A stretch of DNA of 64,000 nucleotides from positions 9,622,972 through 9,686,971 of the forward strand of contig NC_045146.1 in the NCBI RefSeq assembly GCF_008831285.2. Reading direction: 5' to 3'. Position numbers and translations under genes: made by a program. The stretch comes from Nymphaea colorata (taxonomy: Eukaryota; Streptophyta; Magnoliopsida; Nymphaeales; Nymphaeaceae). This document shows, piece after piece, positions 57,165-64,000 of this stretch. The notes under the pieces were generated by a model that saw only the letters and a list, made by a program, of their open reading frames with translations, was not told the origin of the DNA and ran no database searches. Within the stretch, counting starts at the first letter, position 1. Every line of letters starts with the position of its first letter.

Positions 57165-57704
57165 AATATGTGTTCAACATGGTGCAATCGTGATAGCTGG
57201 GGTTAGTAAATCATGAGTTTTTAGTTGATTGCATGAAAGTGTCGCTCGTTTAGGAGTTGATGGCTGGGTGTCTTCATTGCGTTGATTTTTTTAACTGTTC
57301 ATGTTTTGTGTCCTTCCATGTGTATGGTGTTCGTAATTTACAGCTTATGCATTCTGGTTTTGCATCTTGAATTCAAAACTTTAGATACGGTGTTCGTATT
57401 TTAAAGCTTATGAATTTTGGTTTTTCATCTTGAACTTGTAACTTTAGGTGCATATTTGATACATTTTGCGCTGTATATAATCAAAATGCATATTCAATTA
57501 TATAGGGTGCATAAGGGGGCATTTATGTATAAGGTAATTTTATGGTCTCTTGTCGGATTCTGATGAGTCAGCCATGAATTCTGGCTACCATCATTCTTTC
57601 CATTTAGTGAGGAGGCTTCTCTCCATTGCTGGTCATATTAGATAGGTGCATTTGAGGTTAGGCAAGATAATTCACGAATTAAGCAATATTAGATTGTTAG
57701 CTGG

Positions 57705-60700
57705 TGTCACACCCCAAACCTTTGACCCTCAATTAATTTTTTTTTTTTGTTAAAATATAAAACGTTAAGGTGCAGCGACACAACAATTTACAAGGAAAGG
57801 AGCTATGCAAGTCAAAATAATGGGGCAAACTTTCCATTATATAATAATTTCAGTTCATACACAAATCACATCATACTTCTCAATAATACATATAACAAAA
57901 ATGTCTTCAAATCACAATATTGATGTCTAACAAAAACAAGACATCAATATGACTAAAACAAGACGCGCCGACACTACAATAGACCCAAAACTTCCCCAGT
58001 AGGAAGTGAGTAGAGCCATATGATCAACCTGCTGCCCCGGGTCTGCCAAAACCTGAAAAAGAAAGACAACTGAAGGCTTAACCTTTGCAGTATGGAGACA
58101 AGCCAGATAAATCCCTAACCCTCTAAGGTAAGAGCTCAAATAAGAGATATAACAAATATGAAAGCAAATCACTATCATGTCGTGATAGGGCATAGAGTTA
58201 CATGACTTGTCATGGAAGCCCCTCACATGTACCACGACATGTAAAGGTCATTTGATGGCCACAATAACACATTCAATAGTCACATGCAATTCATGCATAA
58301 ACACATCTTTCAGTTCATTCACATTATTTTCATTTACATTAGCTTTAGTGAATTGATAGTTCATATGGGTGGAAACACAAGCACGTGCACATCACGGGCG
58401 ACCTACAATCAAGAGACAACCCCTGTGGTGGCCCGAAACAATATGGATCCATTCACGCTGCAGTGAAATAGCAACCATCCATGGTTGTGTGAATTCCAAA
58501 GAAAGTTATTCAGCCGTCCATAAGACACCTAGTTTGGGAAGGCGAGAGTCCAACGCTCCAAGCACATCATACAACGATACCCTAGGGCCTTGCACTGCCT
58601 GCACTCTGAGTAGGTGAGACCACTGGTGAAGGGAGGACGTCTCCCAAACACATTGCCACAACTCACTGGCCTCTCATCTCTTATTCTTTCTTATTTATCA
58701 TTATGAAAGCACATTCATAAAATGATCGGCTAGCTCATGAAGTTGGTTCACTTCACGAGTGCACCAATACCTCCAATTGCCTCCACATGAGGGCTACATA
58801 TAATTAATATCTTACCTAGCCATCATAACATTATGGGTACAACTACCCTTCAATTTCATTCATTTGCATTCATGCCCACGACAATGCATGTGCAACATAT
58901 CACAACATTCATATTAGTCACACACATCAATCACATCTTTCAAAATTTAGCGAAACCACAGAAAGCAGTCTCTTTCGCCTGTAGCTATCCTAGGCAATTA
59001 TCATTCGACAATGCTTTCTAATGCAGAATTGGGGTCGAGGAGATACTCGACTCGATACCCCACCTCATCTACAATAAGCAGTTATCATTGCTAGCATGCA
59101 GATGCAATTGTACAATAATTTTAAAAACAAAACTCATCACATAGGCATTCAATTCCCATGCATACATTTATTCAATCACATCACAATCATTCAATCACAA
59201 TACAATCATAAGATCCAACGATCCCTAAAATACACATTCAAAAATTGGCTCAGGAAATGATTTGCCTAGAATGCCGCCATACTTGTCGCGCATAGTCCAA
59301 AACACCTAAAACACCTCGAGCTTCGATTATTGTCGCTCAAGGTTTACTTGACATGCGCGGTGTACTTGCAAACATAATCAAGCGATAAGATTTCTACTTG
59401 TTTCGTTTCATAATCTCTACAAGTACGAAATATAATGATTGAGGCATAGGTCATCACCTTAAGAGGGTGTCGATGGGTAGCATCGACCCACAAAGACCTC
59501 CAATAGGTCTTTTCCAGTGACCAAGCAACTTAAGCTCTGCGTTGTAGATTGCACCAATCAATAATACGTTTCTCCCTTGCTTTTCAAGTATGGGCGTCAA
59601 CCTTGCAATTAAGCTTACCAATTTACATATTTTTTCCCAACCAAGAACACAATATGCACAGTGACAATAGTGTGTGCCACATGTTCATAATGATGGTCCT
59701 ACATCTTATCAACCACATCAAATTTCTACTATGTTTCCTAATCGCTTTGAAAATCAACCCATCATGCTAAAAAGATAGATATACACATGGATCCACGTCC
59801 CTCTAAAATAGTCTTAGACCTTTCCCAAAAAGCAAATTCGCTAACATGCATTCTAAATCATAAAATCTTAAGTCTAGCATGCTCAATCAATAATTATACA
59901 TGTGCCAATAGAGATTATTAGACAATTTAAGCTCGGTTAGGACTCGCTCACCCCACTCTTAGAGTCCAAACTGCTGCAATGCTTTCGGCAGCCACCCCAA
60001 ATGTTTGATTGATCCCCTAGCAGCAAAAATCATACGATACCAACACCACCAATGCCATCTATTCACTATTATGAGGGGAAAGATGCGTCCCCAAGCTGCA
60101 GTCTAATCAACATCCAAAAAATAGTGAAAAAGAGCGAAAAAGAATGCAAAAGGAGGGGCTGCCATTAGAATAGGGTCTTTGGCAGTGAGGAGCTGGTTCG
60201 GCTGAAGATGGGAGACACTCAGAGTGAGGAAAACTGGTGGGAGAGAGAGTGTGTAGAGAGGGAGAGTGCTCGGTTGAGGGAGATGAACAAACAAACAAAA
60301 AATGAGGAGAGGGAGACTGACCGAGAGAGTTTGGTTAGAGGGGAGAGCGTGCGAAGGACTGGAAACGAGAGGACCGTGCGGGAGAGAGCTGGCAGGAAGG
60401 AGAAAGAGAGAGAGAATGCAGAGAAAGAGAGAGACGGGCAGAGAGAGCGTGGGCAGAGAGAGGGTGTGTGAGGAGCGTGGGAGGAAGAGGGGGACTCGAC
60501 AAGGAGAATCGGGACAGAGGGAGAGGTGACAGAAAACAACGAGAGAGGAAGGAGGAGAAGAAGGAAGAAGGAAGAGGTAGAGGGAGACCGACAAACTCAC
60601 CTGAGCGCCGACACGGTCGCCGCCCTTCACCTCCGACACAATTGCCACACCTTCCGCCTCCTGCTTCGTGGTCATAGTAGAGGAAGAGACGAAGAGGGAT

Positions 60701-60800
60701 ATGAGGGAGAAAAGCCCCCGCATCGGGCTCCTCACACAAGTGGGATTCGGGTCCGGGTCTGGACCCAATCCGGCCCACCTATAAAATGTCGAGCGTTACA
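57705..60800 (-). repeat. family G LTR (3096 bp), 3' LTR of a deleted gypsy element
   Basis: In minus orientation TGTAACGCTCGACATT ... GGTTTGGGGTGTGACA. It is preceded (minus strand) by gypsy pol tail and PPT-like purines, so it is a 3' LTR. U3 carries GGGTCC/GGACCC around 60749-60766. The purine-rich 60.2-60.6 kb part gives long artefact frames on both strands. Confidence 0.87.
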
Positions 60801-60990
60801 TCATACTCTTCTTAAATAAAATTTTGTCCTCAAAATTTAGATCATACCTCAATGTAAGAACAAGTGTAGATACTTCTTTCGCATATCCTCCTCGAGTTCT
60901 CATGTGCTCTACTCCAACCCATGGTGCTGTCATTCTACTTTCACTAAAGGAATTCTCTTAGTACGAAGTACTTGTCTCTTTGATCCACAA
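60801..60990 (-). pseudogene. Ty3/gypsy pol C-terminal tail of family G
   Basis: One minus-strand frame reads SKRQVLRTKRIPLVKVE, stop, QHHGLE, stop, ST, stop, ELEEDMRKKYLHLF, the end of integrase in chromovirus-type gypsy elements (IPLVKVxWxxHxxEEATWExEDxM-like). The typical ATTTTGAGGACAAAATTTT then follows before the LTR. In-frame stops (one where Trp is expected) show it is dead. It is the only internal piece of family G here and places the family in Ty3/gypsy. Confidence 0.8.
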
Positions 60991-60992
60991 CA

Positions 60993-61602
60993 ATGCCCCA
61001 AATCACAACAATGATGCCTAACAAAAACATGACATCATTAAGTCCAAAATAAGACACACCAGCACTACAATATACCCAAAACCTCCCCAGTAGGATGTGA
61101 GTAGAGCCAGCTGATCAACCTACAGCCCCGGGTCCATCAGAACCTGAAAAAGAAAAACAACAGAAGGCTTAGCCTTTGCAATATGGCAATACCCCAAATG
61201 AATCCCTAACCTTCTTAGGTAAGGGTTCAAGTATGGGGTATAACAATTACAAAAGTAAATCACTATCATGTCGTGATAGGGCATACAGTCAAGATTTGTA
61301 ATGGAAGCCCCTCACATGCACCACGACATGTACAGGTCACTCGATGGCCACAATAACACATTCAATAGACACATGCAATTCATGCATAAACGCATCATTC
61401 ACTTTCACTTCATTCACATTCTTTTCACTTACATTAGCTTTAAGGAATTGACAGTTCCAGTAGGTGGAAACACAAACACGTGCACACCATGGACAACTTA
61501 CAGTCGGGAGACAACCCCCGTAGTGGCCCAAAACAATATGGATTCATTCACGCTACAGCGGAAGAGAAATCATCCATAGATGTGTGAATTCCAAGGAGAG
61601 TT
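60993..61602 (-). repeat. family G LTR internal fragment
   Basis: Aligns with about 57.9-58.5 kb and 62.34-62.95 kb. It joins the pol tail on its left without an LTR end and the second duplication unit on its right at aaggagag/ttttaat, so both ends are breakpoints. Confidence 0.82.
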
Positions 61603-64000
61603 TTAATATGTGTTCAACATGGTGCAATCGTGATAGCAGGCGTTAGTAAATCATGAGTTTTTAGTAGATTGTATGAAAGTGTCGCCGGTTTAGGAGTTGA
61701 TGGCTGGGTGTCTTCATTGTGTTGATTTTTTTAACTGTTGTTTTGTGTCCTTCCATGTGTATGGTGTTCGTAATATATAGCTTATGCATTCTGGTTTTGC
61801 ATCTTGAATTCAAAACTTTAGATACGGTGTTCGTATTTTAAAGCTTATGAATTTTGGTTTTTCATCTTGAACTTGCAACTTTAGGTGCACATTCGATACA
61901 TTTTGCATTGTATTTAAACAAAATGCATATTCAATTACATAGGGTGCATAAGGGGGCATTTATGTATAAGGTAATTTTCTCGTCTCTTGTCAGATTCTGA
62001 TGAGTTAGCCATGAATTCCAGCTACCATCATTCTATCCATTTAGTGAGAGGCTTCCCTCCATTGCTGGTCATGTTAGATAGGTGCATTTGGTGATAGGCA
62101 AGATAATTCACAAATTAAGCAATAATAGATTGTTAGCTGATGTCACACCCCAAACCTTTGACCCTCAAATAATTTGTTTTTGTTAAAACATGAAACATTA
62201 AGGTGAGATGACACAACGATTTACATGGAAAAGAGCTATGCAAGTCAAAACAATGGGGCAAACTTTCTATTATATAATAATTTCAGTTCATACACAAATC
62301 ACATCATATTTTCCAATAATACATATGACAAAAATGCCCCAAATCACAACAATGATGCCTTACAAAAACATGACATCATTAAATCCAAAACAAGATGCGT
62401 CGGCACTACAATAGACCCAAAACCTCCCTAGTAGGATTGTGAGTAGAGCCATATGATCAACCTGCTGTCCCGGGTCCACCAGAACCTGAAAAAGGAAAAC
62501 AACTGAAGGCTTAGCCTTCGCAGTATGGAAACATCCCAAATAAATCTCTAACCTTCTTAGGTAAAGGCTCAAATATGGAGTATAACAATTACAAAAGAAA
62601 ATCACTATCATGTCGTGATAGGACATACAGTCACATGACTTGTCATAGAAGCCCCTCACATATATCACAACATGTAAAGGTCACTTGATATCCACAATAA
62701 CACATTCAATAGTCACATGCAATTCATGTATAAACACATCATTCGCTTTTACTTCATTCACATTATTTTCATTTACATTAGCTTTAGTGAATTGATAGTT
62801 TATATGTGTGCAAACACAAGCACGTGCACATCACGGGCGACCTACAATCAGGAGACAACCCCCGTGGTGGCCCGAAACAATATGGATCCAGTCATGCTGC
62901 AGTGAAATAGCAATCATCCATGGTTGTGTGAATTCTAAGGAGAGTTGTTCAGCCTTCTATAAGACACCTAATTTGGGAAGGCGGGAGCCCAACGCTCCAA
63001 GCACATCACACAACGATATCCTAGGGCCTTGCACCGCCTGCACTCTGAGTAGGCGGGACCACTGACGAAGGCGGGACGTCTCCCAAACACATTGCCATAA
63101 CTCATTGGCCTCTCACCTCTTATTCTTTCTTACTTATCATTATGAAAGCACATTCATAAAATGACCGGCTAACTCATGAGGTTGGTTCACTTCGCGAGTG
63201 CACCCATACCTCCAATTGCCTTCACACGAGGTCTACACATATAGTTAACATTCTTACCTAGCCATCATAACATTATGGGTACACCCTTCAATTTCATTCA
63301 TTTGCAATCATGCCCACCACAATGCATGTGCAACATATCACAACATTCAGATTAGTCACACACATCAATGACACCTTTCAAAACATAGCCAAACTATAGA
63401 GGAGATACTCGACTCGATACCCTACCTCATTTGTCTTAAGCAGTTATCATTGCTAGCATGCAAATGCAATTGCAAAATAATATTAGAAACAAAACTCATC
63501 ACATAAGCATTCAATTCTCATCCATACATTTATTCAATCACATCACAAACATAAGAGCCAACGATCCTGAAAACACACATTCAAAAATTGGCCTAGGCTG
63601 GGATTTGCCTGGACTGCCGCCATATTTATCGTGCATCGTCCAAAACACCTTGAGCTTTGATTCTTTTTGCTCAAGGTTTACTCGACGTGCCCGGTGTACC
63701 TGCAAACATAATCAAGCAATAAGATTTCTACTCGTTTCTTTGTAATCTCTACAAGTATGAAATATGATCATTGAATTATAGGTCATCGCCTCAAGAGGGT
63801 TTCGAAGGATAGTATTGCACAAAACCCTCCAATAGGTTTCTTCCCGTGACCAAACAACTTAAGCTCTATGCTATTGATTGCACCAATCAATAATATGTTT
63901 CTCCCTTGCTTTTCAAGCTGAGGCGTCAACCCCGCTATTAAGCTTACCAACTTACATATTCTTTCTAGCCACTAACAACGTAATACACACATCGACAATA
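61603..64000. repeat. segmental duplication, copy 2 (continues past window)
   Basis: Flank 61603-62140 matches 57165-57704, then the G LTR. The right end is outside the window. Confidence 0.88.
62141..64000 (-). repeat. family G LTR, second duplicated copy (right part outside window)
   Basis: Starts tgtcacaccccaaacctttg as at 57705 and aligns through to the window end, with local deletions (for example around 63400 relative to copy 1). Confidence 0.85.

Larger units (their letters stand above)
57165..61602. repeat. segmental duplication, copy 1
   Basis: Copy 1 holds a flank (57165-57704), a full G LTR, a gypsy pol tail and an LTR fragment. Copy 2 starts at 61603 with the same flank (ttttaatatgtgttcaacatggtgc) and the same LTR beginning, and runs off the window. 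The two flanks match over about 540 bp with scattered substitutions and small indels. Confidence 0.88.

Noticed and set aside
60103-60819. Ser/Pro/Leu-rich frames up to 221 codons
   Set aside because: The same CT/GA-rich tract of the G LTR; equivalent frames at 43.5-44.1 and 45.7-46.3 kb differ in frame and sequence.

Overview
This window is nuclear DNA of a flowering plant, and nearly all of it is retrotransposon. The evidence is many Ty1/copia polyproteins (gag, protease, integrase, reverse transcriptase, RNase H), LTRs with 5-bp target duplications and initiator-Met-tRNA primer sites, a Ty3/gypsy LTR family about 3 kb long, a TRIM, a tRNA-derived SINE, and one intron-containing gene for a chloroplast ribosomal protein. 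I cannot name the species. No bacterial genes, CRISPR arrays, rRNA genes or true tRNA genes were seen.

Layout. 1-5012: a minus-strand copia (family D, copy D-prime), its left LTR cut by the window edge, inserted in a gypsy-type LTR (family G) that continues to about 5931. 5932-9525: degraded DNA with a CT microsatellite, a possible host exon, a complete 435-bp TRIM, an old minus-strand copia integrase relic, and the left part of a scrambled copia relic (L0). 9526-27962: a nested insertion, four levels deep counting the relic host. Copia A lies in the integrase of L0. Copia B (gag-less, identical LTRs) lies in the leader of A. Minus-strand copia C lies in the 3' LTR of A. Copia D lies in the 5' LTR of C. 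Every boundary has a perfect 5-bp target duplication, and LTR divergence counted by eye follows nesting order: A about 3%, C about 1.8%, D about 1.4%, B 0. 27968-31508: the right part of L0, then two small minus-strand LTR elements, F (LTR plus leader) and E (one LTR plus unrecognised ORFs).

31509-43334 is the most gene-like part. It has microsatellites, a SINE with 17-bp target duplications, and the plastid ribosomal protein PSRP5 (cL38) gene on the minus strand (two exons, 36389-37465). 43335-53385 is dominated by family G LTRs: a solo LTR with TSD CCATA sits inside an older G LTR, followed by a GATC-rich degenerate repeat and a third, truncated LTR. 53386-56480 is an old, heavily mutated copia with a 144-bp tandem duplication across its PPT/LTR junction. 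57165-64000 is a direct segmental duplication carrying minus-strand G LTRs and a short gypsy pol tail, which ties family G to Ty3/gypsy.

How the parts work together. Families A, B and D are related: they share the pol C-terminus, the PPT and the 3' end of the LTR, and in all three the pol stop codon lies in the first bases of the 3' LTR. Only B keeps a fully open pol frame, but it lacks gag, protease and the integrase zinc finger, so it would need help in trans. A, C and D carry premature stops, mostly of the kind made by deamination of methylated cytosine. PSRP5 is the only host gene I can support with confidence.
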